Positions 17,341-27,177 of a DNA stretch of 64,000 bases are shown here, piece after piece; position 1 is the first letter of the stretch; every line of letters starts with the position of its first letter. This stretch comes from Pollutimonas harenae (GTDB lineage: Bacteria > Pseudomonadota > Gammaproteobacteria > Burkholderiales > Burkholderiaceae_B): contig NZ_SDQD01000003.1 of NCBI RefSeq assembly GCF_004153685.1, positions 62,001 to 126,000 on the forward strand, written 5' to 3'. The position numbers were made by a program, and so were the translations under genes. The notes beneath the pieces were generated by a model. It saw nothing but the letters and a program-made list of their open reading frames with translations. It ran no database searches and was not told where the DNA came from.

Positions 17341-20328
17341 TTAGAGCGTCCGGGCAATTTCTTTGATTTCGAAGATTTCAAGCTGGTCGCCGACTTCGAT
17401 ATCGTTATTGCCTTTGAGGGTAATACCGCAATCGAAGCCGGACTTGACTTCCTTGACGTCATCCTTGAAGCGACGCAGGGAGTCGATCCAGCCGGCCCAG
17501 TGCACCACATGATTGCGCAGCAAGCGTACTTGGGAATCTCGGCGTACAACACCGTCGGTGACCATACAACCTGCAATATTGCCAATGCGAGAAACGTTGT
17601 AGACCTCGCGGATCTCGACCATGCCTATGATCTCTTCCCGTTTCTCGGGGGCCAGCATGCCCGACAAGGCGTTACGTACATCGTCGACGGCGTCGTAGAT
17701 GATGTTGTAGTAGCGCAAATCGATATCATTGTGCTCGGCCAGTTTCTTGGCACTTTGCTCGGCCCGGACGTTAAATCCGATGACTACTGCGTGCGAAGCA
17801 ATGGCCAGGTTGACGTCGCTTTCAGAGATACCGCCTACAGCCGCATGCACAACCTGTACCCGGACTTCGTCGGTCGACAGCTTGACCAGAGACTGCACCA
17901 AGGCTTCTTGCGAACCTTGCACATCGGTCTTGATGATCAGCGCAAGCGTCTGAACGCCTTCGCCGATGTTGTCGAACATGGACTCGAGCTTGGCAGCCTG
18001 TTGGCGCGCCAGCTTGACGTCGCGGAACTTGCCCTGGCGGAACAAGGCGATTTCGCGTGCCTTGCGCTCGTCGGCCATCGCGATGACTTCGTCGCCGGCG
18101 GCCGGAACCTCGGTAAGGCCCTGAATTTCAACCGGCATGGAAGGACCGGCACTGGTCACAGGCTTGCCATTTTCGTTCAGCATGGCCCGTACACGGCCAA
18201 AGCTCGCACCGGCCAATACCGCGTCGCCGCGATTCAGCGTACCGCTTTGCACCAGTATGGTTGCGACCGGACCACGACCCTTGTCGAGGCGCGCTTCGAC
18301 CACAATACCCTTGGCCGGAGCCTCGACAGCGGCTGTCAGCTCAAGGATTTCGGCCTGAAGCAATACGTTTTCAAGCAGGGAGTCAATGCCCTCGCCTGTT
18401 TTTGCCGACACGCCCACAAAGGGAACGTCGCCACCGTATTCTTCCGGCACCACTTCTTCGGCGACCAATTCCTGCTTGACCCGCTCAGGATTGCCGTCGG
18501 GTTTGTCTATTTTGGTTATGGCTACCACCAGGGGCACACCAGCCGCCTTGGCATGGTGAATGGCTTCTTTGGTTTGCGGCATTACGCCGTCGTCGGAAGC
18601 CACCACGAGAATGACGATGTCGGTGGCCTGAGCGCCTCGTGCACGCATGGCGGTAAACGCCTCGTGTCCGGGCGTGTCAAGGAAGGTAACCATGCCACGT
18701 TCGGTTTTGACGTTGTAGGCCCCAATGTGCTGCGTGATGCCACCGGCTTCGCCTGATGCCACTTTGCTGCGACGGATATAGTCGAGCAACGAGGTTTTGC
18801 CGTGGTCGACGTGACCCATGACGGTCACGACCGGGGCGCGAGGCATTTGTTCAGCCTCAACGCCCTCAGCCAGCTCGAGGAAGGCCTCGGGGTCGTCAAG
18901 CTTGGCAGCTATGGCGGTATGGCCGAGCTCTTCGACCACAATCATGGCCGTTTCCTGATCAAGCACCTGGTTGATGGTGACCATTTGGCCAAGCTTCATC
19001 AGGTGCTTGATGACTTCAGCGGCCTTGATCGACATCTTGTGGGCCAGATCGGCCACCGAAATGGTTTCAGGCACATGGACTTCACGGGCGATGAATTCGA
19101 CCGGCTGTATTTCTTTGCGTTCTGGTTGCGCATTACGGCCACGGCCACGGGCATTACCCTTGCCGCCCTTGCCTGCCTTGCCACCAGCGCGCCAACCGTC
19201 ACGGCTGGGACTGGCGGGAGGTGCATCGGCCTTGGCTGCAGGTTTTTTGCGCCCACTGTCGTCGGCCCAGGATGAAGAGACCTCGGCAGTCTTGATGACC
19301 TTCTTGACGTCGCCTGCCTTGCCATCTTTCTTGGCGCCTTTGGTACCTGCAGGCTTATGCAAAGTACCGGACAAGTTGCCGGCATCGGGCTCGGGCGCTT
19401 TAAGTACTTTGCGTGGACGACTGAGCATTTCACGCAAGGCGGCGGCTTCTGCTTCGGCCGCACGGCGGGCGCGCTCGCGATCTTCGTCGACCACGGGTTG
19501 AGCTGCAGGGGCACGGCGGGCGGCGGTTTTACCAGGACGAGTCGCCGACTTGGCGGCTGCCTTGGGCTGACTTTCAGCTTCCGGAGTCTTGGCTTTTGGC
19601 TTGTCGCCGGCATCTTGTTCCGCAGCAAGCTCGGCTTGTGCCGGAGCTTCTTCTTTAGCGGGCTCTTGAACCACAGGCTCTTGCACCTTGGGCTCTTCTG
19701 CCTCCGCTGCGGGCTCTGCAGCCTGAGCCGGCTCTTGGGCGGGCTCGGCTACGGGTTGCCCGGCATTGGATTTTGGCGTTTCGGCTGGAGCGTCTTCGGC
19801 AGGAGCCACAGCACTTGGCTCCGGCTCGACCGGTGCCGGCACGGGCTCGGCTTCTTCAGCTACGACAGCCTCGGGCTCGGTGACGGGTGTTTGCGGCTCG
19901 ACAACGGATGCTGGCTGAGCAGCTGGCTCGATGACTGGTGTTGTCTCGGGCGCATCAGTGGCCACTGCTTGCTCGGCAGCCTCGGCCACTTCCAGCGCTT
20001 CGGCTTGCGCGGCCTCATTGATGAGCTCGGCGGGATCACGCTTGACGAACACGCGCTTCTTTCTCACCTCTACTTGAATTGTGCGCGAGCGTCCGGAGCC
20101 GTCGGCCTGCCGTATTTCGGAGGTTTGGCGACGAGTCAGGGTAATTTTCTTGCCCTCGTTCCCACCATGGGCACGACGCAACGACTCAAGGAGCTTCGCC
20201 TTATCCGCGTCGGTGACGGCATCGTCAACCGACTTGAGTTCAACGCCAGCGGAACGCAACTGCTCCAGCAGTACGTTCGCAGGCATTTTCAGTTCAACAG
20301 CGAACTGGGCGACGGTGTTACTCGGCAT
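17341..20328 (-). CDS. infB: Translation initiation factor IF-2
   Basis: The 995-residue protein is a long-form IF-2. An IF2 N-terminal fold ([20 protein letters not shown]) is followed by a charged segment and a very Ala/Glu/Pro-rich linker at about residues 95-300. A second N-terminal helical domain ([21 protein letters not shown]) comes next, then the G domain at about 500 ([23 protein letters not shown]) and domains II-IV ending in [16 protein letters not shown]. It brings fMet-tRNA to the 30S subunit. The linker's repetitive composition gives long open antisense frames, which are not genes. It lies 65 bases after nusA. Confidence 0.98.
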   Translation of the reverse strand: MPSNTVAQFAVELKMPANVLLEQLRSAGVELKSVDDAVTDADKAKLLESLRRAHGGNEGKKITLTRRQTSEIRQADGSGRSRTIQVEVRKKRVFVKRDPAELINEAAQAEALEVAEAAEQAVATDAPETTPVIEPAAQPASVVEPQTPVTEPEAVVAEEAEPVPAPVEPEPSAVAPAEDAPAETPKSNAGQPVAEPAQEPAQAAEPAAEAEEPKVQEPVVQEPAKEEAPAQAELAAEQDAGDKPKAKTPEAESQPKAAAKSATRPGKTAARRAPAAQPVVDEDRERARRAAEAEAAALREMLSRPRKVLKAPEPDAGNLSGTLHKPAGTKGAKKDGKAGDVKKVIKTAEVSSSWADDSGRKKPAAKADAPPASPSRDGWRAGGKAGKGGKGNARGRGRNAQPERKEIQPVEFIAREVHVPETISVADLAHKMSIKAAEVIKHLMKLGQMVTINQVLDQETAMIVVEELGHTAIAAKLDDPEAFLELAEGVEAEQMPRAPVVTVMGHVDHGKTSLLDYIRRSKVASGEAGGITQHIGAYNVKTERGMVTFLDTPGHEAFTAMRARGAQATDIVILVVASDDGVMPQTKEAIHHAKAAGVPLVVAITKIDKPDGNPERVKQELVAEEVVPEEYGGDVPFVGVSAKTGEGIDSLLENVLLQAEILELTAAVEAPAKGIVVEARLDKGRGPVATILVQSGTLNRGDAVLAGASFGRVRAMLNENGKPVTSAGPSMPVEIQGLTEVPAAGDEVIAMADERKAREIALFRQGKFRDVKLARQQAAKLESMFDNIGEGVQTLALIIKTDVQGSQEALVQSLVKLSTDEVRVQVVHAAVGGISESDVNLAIASHAVVIGFNVRAEQSAKKLAEHNDIDLRYYNIIYDAVDDVRNALSGMLAPEKREEIIGMVEIREVYNVSRIGNIAGCMVTDGVVRRDSQVRLLRNHVVHWAGWIDSLRRFKDDVKEVKSGFDCGITLKGNNDIEVGDQLEIFEIKEIARTL

Positions 20329-20393
20329 TCGACTCTCTCTTGCTTGCTACTACTATTTTTCAATAAACATACTCAGCGGATCCGGCATGTTTG

Positions 20394-21878
20394 TCATGAC
20401 TCTTCATCGAACCAATGAGCCCGGGCACGCATGATCATTTGGCTGGCTTCGTCTTCGGACAGGCCGGAAATTTCCGCCAGTTCGTCAGTGGCCAGCTCGG
20501 CCAGATCATCAAGGGTAAGCACCTCATTCTCGGCCAGTTTGGCCACCAACTCGGAATTCATGCCTTCAATCTCGAGCAAATCCTGCGCAACGGTTTGAAC
20601 CCGTTCTTCCTGGGCTATGGCTTCAGTCAGCAAGGCATTACGTGCCCGTGTGCGCAACTCGTTGATCGTGTCTTCGTCGAAGGCTTCGATTTCCAGCAGT
20701 TCCTGCAACGGAACGTAAGCGATTTCCTCGAGGCCTGTAAAGCCCTCGTCGATAAGGATATCGGCGACTTCCTCATCAACGTCGAGCTTGGTGATGAAGG
20801 CCTGGCGCAGCTCGGTGCGCTCTTCTTCCTGACGGTTCTGACTTTCTTCGGGTGTCATGATGTTGATCTGCCAACCGGTGAGTTCAGACGCCAGGCGAAC
20901 GTTCTGGCCACGCGCGCCAATCGCCTTGGGCAAGTTCTCGGCATCGACCACGACATCCATGGCGTGCTTGTCTTCGTCGACCACGATGGATTCGACATGA
21001 GCAGGCGCCAAAGCACCAATGACGAATTCAGCAGGATCTTCGGCCCACAGAACGATATCGACCTGCTCGCCGCCCAGTTCGTTGCGGACTGCCGTCACGC
21101 GTGATCCACGCATACCTACGCATGTTCCGATGGGATCAATGCGTTTATCGTAGGCAATGACAGCAATTTTGGCCCGTACGCCGGGGTCGCGGGCAGCCGC
21201 CTTGATTTCGAGCAGGCCTTGCTCGATTTCAGGGACTTCGTTTTCAAACAGTTGACGAATGAAATCGGGGGCTGTGCGCGACAGAATGACTTGCTGTCCT
21301 CGTGCCGTATGGTCAACCTTGAGCACCCAGGCGCGTATGCGATCGCCTACCCGGATATTCTCTTTGGGGATGGTTTCAGAACGCGGCAGACGCGCTTCGA
21401 TCTTGCCGGTTTCGATGATGGCATCGCCCTTATCCATGCGCTTGACCGTGCCGGATATGATGTTTTCGCCGCGCTCCAGGAAGTCATTGAGCACCTGCTC
21501 ACGCTCGGCGTCGCGAATTTTTTGCAATATGGCCTGCTTGGCCGCCTGAGCACCGATACGGCCAAACTCTTCTGGCTCGAGTTGCTCTTCGATGTATTCG
21601 CCCACCTCAATGCCGGGTACGATTTCCTGCGCATCGGAAAACAGCTCTTGCTGATCGGGCTCTTGCAGGCCTGCATCGTCGGGCACCACCAGCCAGCGAC
21701 GATAACCCTCGTGCTCGCCAGACAAACGGTCGATGGTCACACGGATATCGGCGTCTTCCTTGAAACGTTTTTTCATGGCGGATGCCAGAGCGTTTTCAAG
21801 CGCACCGAAAACGACCTCGCGGCCAACGTTTTTTTCACGCGCTAAGGCGTCAACCAATAAAAGAATTTCGCGACTCAT
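20394..21878 (-). CDS. nusA: Transcription termination/antitermination factor NusA
   Basis: The 494-residue protein has the N-terminal RNA polymerase-binding domain ([28 protein letters not shown]), an S1 domain ([16 protein letters not shown]) and two KH domains ([11 protein letters not shown] and [19 protein letters not shown]). It ends with two acidic helix-hairpin-helix repeats. NusA modulates pausing, intrinsic termination and rRNA antitermination, and in E. coli it controls its own operon. This is relevant to the terminator-like hairpin just before rimP. Its start overlaps the rimP stop by four bases. Confidence 0.97.
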   Translation of the reverse strand: MSREILLLVDALAREKNVGREVVFGALENALASAMKKRFKEDADIRVTIDRLSGEHEGYRRWLVVPDDAGLQEPDQQELFSDAQEIVPGIEVGEYIEEQLEPEEFGRIGAQAAKQAILQKIRDAEREQVLNDFLERGENIISGTVKRMDKGDAIIETGKIEARLPRSETIPKENIRVGDRIRAWVLKVDHTARGQQVILSRTAPDFIRQLFENEVPEIEQGLLEIKAAARDPGVRAKIAVIAYDKRIDPIGTCVGMRGSRVTAVRNELGGEQVDIVLWAEDPAEFVIGALAPAHVESIVVDEDKHAMDVVVDAENLPKAIGARGQNVRLASELTGWQINIMTPEESQNRQEEERTELRQAFITKLDVDEEVADILIDEGFTGLEEIAYVPLQELLEIEAFDEDTINELRTRARNALLTEAIAQEERVQTVAQDLLEIEGMNSELVAKLAENEVLTLDDLAELATDELAEISGLSEDEASQMIMRARAHWFDEES

Positions 21879-22369
21879 CGCTTTTTACCCTTGAAATCGA
21901 GAATGGGATCCAGTTTTGCACGATCAACGTCGTCGAAAGCAAACTCAAGCACCTGCGCCGACTCTTTACGCGAAGCAGGCTCGAGCTCAAGGCCAAACAC
22001 AGGATTCGCGGACGGATCGGAAGCTACATTTTCGGACACGCGCAGTATGCCTGCATAAACCTTGCGGTTATCAATGGCCTCGCGCAACTTGATTTCGATC
22101 CGCTCGTTAGCAAATCGAATGAAGTCGGCAACCCGCTTCAAAGGACGATCGATGCCTGGCGAACCTACTTCAAGACGCTGATAGTCGATATTCTCGACTT
22201 CGAATACGCGGGACAAATGCTTTGAAACCTGTTCGCAGTCCTCGATCTGCACTCCGTCGGGGCGATCGATGGTGACGCGCAGAAGCCCAAGCGGCGCACG
22301 CTCAACGTCGACAAGCTCAATACCCATGCCTGCAACAGCTTCTTGTGTCAATGCGAATATATCTGCCAT
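21875..22369 (-). CDS. rimP: Ribosome maturation factor RimP
   Basis: RimP acts in 30S maturation. The start chosen is ATG at 22369 ([23 protein letters not shown]), which matches the normal N-terminus and gives 164 residues. A longer frame from 22408 would be translated through a terminator-like hairpin. The family features [20 protein letters not shown] and the [15 protein letters not shown] block are present. The C-terminal Sm-like domain ends [14 protein letters not shown]. It is the first gene of the rimP-nusA-infB-rbfA-truB-typA run. The only ribosome-site candidate is a GGA between the T-run of the hairpin and the ATG. Confidence 0.95.
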   Translation of the reverse strand: MADIFALTQEAVAGMGIELVDVERAPLGLLRVTIDRPDGVQIEDCEQVSKHLSRVFEVENIDYQRLEVGSPGIDRPLKRVADFIRFANERIEIKLREAIDNRKVYAGILRVSENVASDPSANPVFGLELEPASRKESAQVLEFAFDDVDRAKLDPILDFKGKKR

Positions 22370-22376
22370 AAAATCC

Positions 22377-22402
22377 AAAAAAAATGGGCTGTAACCAGCC
22401 CA
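22377..22402 (-). terminator. Intrinsic terminator or attenuator directly upstream of rimP
   Basis: Read on the minus strand, TGGGCTG, a four-base loop and CAGCCCA are followed at once by eight T residues, then GGATTTT and the rimP ATG at 22369. The hairpin is too close to rimP to be just the end of rluB, whose stop is 350 bases upstream. It is well placed to control entry into the nusA operon. The form is that of a Rho-independent terminator; the attenuation role is inferred from NusA autoregulation in E. coli. Confidence 0.65.
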
Positions 22403-22750
22403 CTGCAATCACACCTGCGGCAAGCAACCGTGCAGGCCACTACGCACGCCATGTGGAATTTGCCACACCTGCCAACCCAAGGCGCATTCGAAAATGTGCC
22501 GCTACTATTGTTAACCTGAACACAACCACAAACTGGTTGTGCCTTATTGCTGCCCATCGGCAACACGGGCCAGAACATAAAAGAACCGGCGGCCAGCTGC
22601 CAACACACAAAAAATATCGGCCTGCGTAGCAAAAACAATATAGCTGTAAAGCCCTACATTCTAACAGAAAATCAGAAAAATTCCTGTGATGTCTAGGCCT
22701 TACACAAAAAAAGCAACACCCGAGGCCATTCTGCGTCAGGCCCAGCTCAT
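22403..22750. other. Gene-free leader region between rluB and rimP
   Basis: About 350 bases without a convincing gene. An 8-bp inverted repeat CACAACCA / TGGTTGTG (22521-22528, 22534-22541) lies in the middle, and A/T-rich sequence at 22620-22680 could hold a promoter for rimP, but I see no strong -35/-10 pair. The initiator tRNA that precedes this operon in E. coli is not here; it lies 3 kb away on the other strand. Small open frames across this stretch have no family features. Confidence 0.5.
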
Positions 22751-24559
22751 TTAATGACCGCGGCGGCCACCCAACTTGCCTAAATGGGACTCATGGGCCG
22801 AGGCGCTACGAGGCTGCCAATCGTCGCCATGGGTTGCTGCGGATCGGGCCCGGGATCCTGCTGACTTTGCCTTGTTTTCGCCACGCGATGCACGGGCGGC
22901 GGGCTTGGCGCCCGCTGCCTTGGCAGGCCGCGGGCCGGCTCCCCGACGCCGGGCATCGCCAGCGGGCCCCGCCGTCCTGGCTTCGCCCTCGCCCCTTGCT
23001 TGCCCAGTGGGCTTCTGGTTGCGTCCACCTGCTTTACCGCGTCCACCCGCCTTGTTTCCGTTCGTCTTGCTTCCACTCGCCTTACCGGCACCAGGCCGGC
23101 CGCGACCCGCCGTCGGATGACCGTTGGGCAGGCCACCGCTGAACATAAGCCCAGTACCGTAAGGGTCAGAAGGATAGGCCTCTGTTGTAGCCGCGCGCTG
23201 CGGACGTCCGCCCGACAACTTGCCACGCCGACTGACTTTGGCGCCATTCATACCGTTGCGCTCCATCGTACCGAACCCAGGGGGCAAGGCGCTGTCGTGA
23301 GACGCGGGTTGACGTTCGCCTCGGCCGAAGCCTGCGCCACGCCCTTCGGCATCGTCCTCGCGCAACAAGCCCAGCTGCAGCATCAGCGCAGTCACCAGCG
23401 AACCGTCGAGCTCTTCCCAGCGCCCCCGGCGCAGATTGCGTGGCAACACGACTTCACCAAACCGCGTCCGGATCAGCCGGCTGACCGTGACGCCGGCCGC
23501 CTCAAACATGCGACGCACTTCTCGGTTTCGGCCTTCTTTCAATGTCACGCGATACCAGCGGTTGCTACCTTCGCCACCAAGATATTCCAAAGAGCCAAAC
23601 TGTGCCAGGCCGTCTTCCAGCTGAACGCCCTTAAGCAGCGCGTCCTGCTGCGCTTCGCCCAGCTCACCCAGCACCCTGACCGCATATTCGCGCTCGGCGC
23701 CATAGCGCGGATGCATCAGTCGATTAGCCAGGTCACCGGAGGTGGTCAGGATAAGCAAACCTTCGGTATTAAGGTCCAGTCGCCCAACCGACAGCCATTT
23801 CCCCACACGGATTTTGGGCAAACGCGCAAACACCGTTGCGCGGCCTTCCGGGTCATCGTGGCTGACGATTTCGCCTGCCGGCTTGTGGTACAGAATAATA
23901 CGCGGCGGCTTTTTGGCATTTGGGCGAACGATAGGACGCCCGTTCACGCGCACCTGATCATTGGCGCCAACACGCTGCCCTATGTGAGCCGGCTCTCCAT
24001 TGACCGAAACACGACCGGCAACGATCAGCTCTTCCATTTCACGGCGAGAACCCACCCCAGCATCAGCCAAAACCTTGTGCAGCTTGGGTGTCAGGGCATC
24101 ACTATTCAGGTATTTGTCCAGACGCTGCGAGATCTTCGCCGCGCTGTCCAGATAGGCCAGCGCCTGCTCTGCCTCTTTCTCGGCTTCGGGGCTTTCCGTA
24201 CGGCGGGCGCTGCGTGTGTGTGAACGGCCCGCTTCTTGCTGACCAGCATCAGGCGTGTCAGCCGTCGGCGCAGCGGCGGCTGATGTCTTGCGGCGGCGCG
24301 GACTACGCGCCGGCTTTGGCGCATCACCCGGCACAGCCGCCTGCCCCTGCATTACCGGCCCAGCCTGCCCTTCAGACTGAACGGCATCAGACGGCGCATC
24401 GGCTTGCGCATCCCCGCGACGCCGCCGGAATGGTGTGCGCAATTTGCGGCCGCGACCACGCGGCGCGGTCGCTTTCCCCTCGCCATGGGTCTGCTCAGTG
24501 CCGGCACCAGCCTCGGCATCGCTCACATTCGAGCCTGTATCTTTATTTATTTCAGTCAT
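22751..24559 (-). CDS. rluB: 23S rRNA pseudouridine(2605) synthase RluB, with long low-complexity ends
   Basis: The catalytic middle is clear. An S4 RNA-binding domain at about residues 155-200 ([21 protein letters not shown]) is followed by the RsuA/RluB core with the catalytic aspartate in [13 protein letters not shown] near residue 260 and the block [15 protein letters not shown]. The enzyme modifies U2605 of 23S rRNA. At 602 residues it is about twice the length of E. coli RluB. The extra length is an Arg/Ala/Pro-rich N-terminal 130 residues and a C-terminal tail of about 200 residues rich in Gly, Arg, Lys and Ala, both probably disordered and able to bind RNA. It overlaps scpB by eight bases. 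Confidence 0.92.
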   Translation of the reverse strand: MTEINKDTGSNVSDAEAGAGTEQTHGEGKATAPRGRGRKLRTPFRRRRGDAQADAPSDAVQSEGQAGPVMQGQAAVPGDAPKPARSPRRRKTSAAAAPTADTPDAGQQEAGRSHTRSARRTESPEAEKEAEQALAYLDSAAKISQRLDKYLNSDALTPKLHKVLADAGVGSRREMEELIVAGRVSVNGEPAHIGQRVGANDQVRVNGRPIVRPNAKKPPRIILYHKPAGEIVSHDDPEGRATVFARLPKIRVGKWLSVGRLDLNTEGLLILTTSGDLANRLMHPRYGAEREYAVRVLGELGEAQQDALLKGVQLEDGLAQFGSLEYLGGEGSNRWYRVTLKEGRNREVRRMFEAAGVTVSRLIRTRFGEVVLPRNLRRGRWEELDGSLVTALMLQLGLLREDDAEGRGAGFGRGERQPASHDSALPPGFGTMERNGMNGAKVSRRGKLSGGRPQRAATTEAYPSDPYGTGLMFSGGLPNGHPTAGRGRPGAGKASGSKTNGNKAGGRGKAGGRNQKPTGQARGEGEARTAGPAGDARRRGAGPRPAKAAGAKPAARASRGENKAKSAGSRARSAATHGDDWQPRSASAHESHLGKLGGRRGH

Positions 24560-25316
24560 TTTCTTTCAGGTACTCCGTTTCAATCTTTTCTATTTCCAAC
24601 GGCTCAGGCACATCGATGTCATCCTGGACGGGCTCAGACTCGCTGTCTTCCCGTCCGGTATCTTGCAGCCCAAGCCGTTCTGCGTCAGTTAATGGCAACT
24701 CGGTTAATTCATGTGCTGCATGCTCAGGCGGCGCATCGGCCGCCCCGGACTCATCAGCGGGAATCTCTTCGAACTCAAGTCCGGCCAAAGCCACTACGGC
24801 CTCTTGCGACTCAAGCTCGGGTAATTCATCCAGGGCCTTCAGTCCCAGGTCGTCCAGGAACTGGCGCGTCGTACCCAGCAAGGCCGGCCTGCCCGGCGCA
24901 TCGCGATAGCCCAGGACTTCTATCCAGCCACGATCCTCGAGCGTACGTATGATTTGTGAAGACACCGTCACGCCACGTATGTCCTCGATATCGCCCCGGG
25001 TGACCGGCTGCCTCCAGGCGATGATAGCCAGGGTTTCAAGCACCGCTCTTGAGTATTTTGGCGGCCGTTCGGGATTCAGCCTGGCGAGATAACGCTGCAT
25101 TTCAGGGCGGCTCTGAAACCTCCAGCCGCTGGCCAAAGCAAGCAACTCAAGACCTCTGTCGTGCCACTGCTGCTGCAGCAACTCAAGGTGCCGGCGTAAA
25201 TCGTCCAATGAAAGCTCATCTACTACAAAGAGCTTACGCAGCTCGCCCAATGGCATGGGCTGGTCGGCGCACAATAGTGCGGTTTCCAGCACTCGGATGA
25301 TCTCGGCTTCAGTCAT
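24552..25316 (-). CDS. scpB: Segregation and condensation protein ScpB
   Basis: ScpB partners ScpA and SMC in chromosome condensation. The 254-residue product has two winged-helix domains in its first 175 residues. These begin [21 protein letters not shown] and include [27 protein letters not shown] and [27 protein letters not shown], all typical of the family. The last 75 residues are strongly acidic and likely unstructured. It is followed by rluB with an eight-base overlap, a common pairing. scpA is not adjacent on the visible side; the neighbour upstream is the divergent initiator tRNA gene. Confidence 0.94.
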   Translation of the reverse strand: MTEAEIIRVLETALLCADQPMPLGELRKLFVVDELSLDDLRRHLELLQQQWHDRGLELLALASGWRFQSRPEMQRYLARLNPERPPKYSRAVLETLAIIAWRQPVTRGDIEDIRGVTVSSQIIRTLEDRGWIEVLGYRDAPGRPALLGTTRQFLDDLGLKALDELPELESQEAVVALAGLEFEEIPADESGAADAPPEHAAHELTELPLTDAERLGLQDTGREDSESEPVQDDIDVPEPLEIEKIETEYLKEND

Positions 25317-25341
25317 CAGTGTCGTGTACTTGTCTTAAAAT

Positions 25342-25370
25342 TTGCATAAAACATATATGTGGGTTACTAT
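25342..25370 (+). promoter_or_regulatory. Putative promoter of tRNA-fMet
   Basis: TTGCAT (25342-25347) and TACTAT (25365-25370) are spaced by 17 bases and end 13 bases before the mature 5' end of the tRNA. The match is moderate (3/6 and 4/6), but spacing and position are right. Confidence 0.45.
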
Positions 25371-25383
25371 CATTTTCTTCAGA

Positions 25384-25460
25384 CGCGGGGTGGAGCAGTC
25401 TGGCAGCTCGTCGGGCTCATAACCCGAAGGTCACAGGTTCAAATCCTGTCCCCGCAACCA
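25384..25460 (+). tRNA. Initiator tRNA-Met (anticodon CAT)
   Basis: The 77-base gene is nearly identical to E. coli initiator tRNA. The CAT anticodon lies in loop CTCATAA between the three G-C pairs (GGG/CCC) that mark initiators. The first base C1 faces A72, giving the unpaired acceptor end needed for formylation. The T arm is GGTTCAAATCC and CCA is encoded. A strong terminator follows directly. Confidence 0.97.
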
Positions 25461-25467
25461 GATTTAC

Positions 25468-25505
25468 AAATGGGTCAATTGCTACAGGCAATTGACCCAT
25501 TTTTG
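25468..25505 (+). terminator. Intrinsic terminator of tRNA-fMet
   Basis: A perfect 15-bp stem, AAATGGGTCAATTGC / GCAATTGACCCATTT (25468-25482, 25488-25502), with a five-base loop runs into further T residues. It starts eight bases after the tRNA CCA end. Confidence 0.92.
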
Positions 25506-26022
25506 TTTGGTTCACTACCTGTTCATTAGCATGCATGCGGATCAGTTTGCGCACGGCAGGCAAGCCTGTACCGCGCACAAGGCGCGCATTGCGACGCTGC
25601 GTCGAATATTGAGATACTTCGCGTGATTGGTCCATACAGGATGGATACAAGATATAAACCATTGTTCCTATTTCAGGAAACTGGCTGATGCCTACTATTG
25701 CAAAAAGACCCGAAGCCGGATCGTAAACATGCGGCAAACAGCAGTGAAATATATGATTCAAGCAGCTTCAGCTTGCCTAGCCGCCATTCGGAGAATGGCA
25801 ACCTGGCATACGCAAAAGACGCTAGCCTAAAGATTATTCAATTTATAGTGCGGCGGCCGGAGAGAGCGGAATCATCGCGGGCCTGGCCGGCAGGCGATTT
25901 GGATACCTGATCTTGTTAAACAGATCTGGACATACAATGGGCATTGCAGTTGTCTATACTGCAAGCAGCCTAGCGGCGATAATGGTGCCATTACACCACC
26001 TGCAGGCAGGCAATGCAACAAT
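25506..26022. other. Gene-poor stretch between tRNA-fMet and the COG0523 GTPase gene
   Basis: About 517 bases with only short open frames and no clear ribosome sites. On the minus strand, around 25510-25625, the reading RRNARLVRGTGLP and then KLIRMHANEQVV faintly resembles the C-terminal M domain of signal recognition particle protein Ffh, so a decayed gene fragment is possible. The remainder (25640-26020) shows nothing I recognise. Its placement directly after a tRNA 3' end is typical of sites that gain and lose DNA, but I see no integrase or repeat of the tRNA end. Confidence 0.4.
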
Positions 26023-27135
26023 TCACTGGATAAAGTTGCCTTCAGGCGACAATACCTGTTGCCCACCCGGAAATAATGCGTGCACCCGCCCAAGCAGGTG
26101 GGTCTCGTCCAGATTCCGATAGATGAATAGCAACACGGAAGCGCTACTGTCTATTTCCGGGTTCTCACTTCCCCGGACAGATCCAGCTTTGCTTGTACCT
26201 GCTTCAGGCACCTCTTGTTGGGATTCCACAATAGGCTCTATCGGATACAAATGCTGATGCACGGCATGCACTGCACTCGCATAAGCGTCGCCCTGAAAAC
26301 GGATCCTGCCTTTCAGGCGCAACAGGCCTTCATCCATACAGGCAAGCAATTCAGGTAGAGCCCGCATGCTTTCGGAGCGTTTCCAGGGTTGATCCCATTT
26401 CATCATCAGCACACCCACTCCCGCATGCGCAGATGCCTGATTGACCATAGCCTGACCAGCCCACATTGAAGCCTTATCACGAGGCAAACTGTTCCTGCCC
26501 AGCTCAGCCACCTTGTTAAGCAACAATTTCAAGCCAGGCAGCTCCTGGGTCAACAACACAGGGGCCACCGGATTCAGCCGCTGCAATGCCTGCCGCAAAC
26601 CCAGTATATGGTCAGACCCAACCCTGTCGGACTTGCTGATGGCGAGCAAATCAGCCAGGGCAACTTGCTGCACCGCCTCAGGATGCCTCTGTAACTGCTG
26701 CACACCATGCTCACCGTCGACCAGCGTCAGGCAGCCGGCGTATATATAGCGATCAGCCAGAAAGCGCTCATATTGCAGGGTATACATGACCGGTGCCGGA
26801 TCGGCGATACCCGTGGTTTCTATGAGTACGGTTGAAAACAGGGGGATTTTCCGGTGCAAGGCATCCAGAAACAATTGACGCAACGCATTCACCAGGTTTC
26901 CGCGAACCCCACAGCAAATACAGCCGGACTCCAGCAACACGATATGGTCGTCAAGCGGCAAAAAACGATCATGATCCAGGCTGATCGCTCCCAGTTCATT
27001 GACCAGCACCACCGTGTGCCCATGAATGGATGCATCGCCGGCCTCCCGGGACTGGGCAAGCAAGTGATTCAGCAAGGTCGTTTTACCACTTCCCAGAAAA
27101 CCGGACACAACCATTACGGGTATTTTCCCAGCCAT
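26023..27135 (-). CDS. COG0523 (CobW/ZNG1-like) G3E GTPase, putative metallochaperone
   Basis: The 370-residue protein opens with the P-loop GFLGSGKTT (residues 12-20) and carries the metal-binding motif GCICCGVRG (C72, C74, C75). EAVQQVALADLLAISKSDRVG supplies the guanine-specificity part. A C-terminal CobW_C-type domain ends the protein. COG0523 GTPases deliver zinc, cobalt or other metals to target proteins using GTP. The sequence does not tell which metal: no cobalamin genes or zinc-responsive operator are visible nearby. It is divergent from the FemAB-like gene across 42 bases. Confidence 0.87.
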   Translation of the reverse strand: MAGKIPVMVVSGFLGSGKTTLLNHLLAQSREAGDASIHGHTVVLVNELGAISLDHDRFLPLDDHIVLLESGCICCGVRGNLVNALRQLFLDALHRKIPLFSTVLIETTGIADPAPVMYTLQYERFLADRYIYAGCLTLVDGEHGVQQLQRHPEAVQQVALADLLAISKSDRVGSDHILGLRQALQRLNPVAPVLLTQELPGLKLLLNKVAELGRNSLPRDKASMWAGQAMVNQASAHAGVGVLMMKWDQPWKRSESMRALPELLACMDEGLLRLKGRIRFQGDAYASAVHAVHQHLYPIEPIVESQQEVPEAGTSKAGSVRGSENPEIDSSASVLLFIYRNLDETHLLGRVHALFPGGQQVLSPEGNFIQ

Positions 27136-27177
27136 GCACTACACTCCCCATGACATCAATCAATCCAGACCATAGCC

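Noticed and set aside
19357-20418. Open frame antisense to the infB linker, rich in Gly/Leu/Cys
   Set aside because: It results from the Ala/Glu/Pro-rich IF-2 linker read backwards. It has no start context and crosses the infB start.
22348-22638. 96-codon Cys/Trp-rich frame upstream of rimP
   Set aside because: It spans the terminator hairpin and the rimP start in another frame, with no family support.
25417-25761. Minus-strand open frame of 114 codons ending AGTGFEPVTFGL
   Set aside because: Its C-terminus is the antisense translation of the tRNA-fMet 3' half and its terminator. This ending is a known artefact in databases, and there is no ribosome site.
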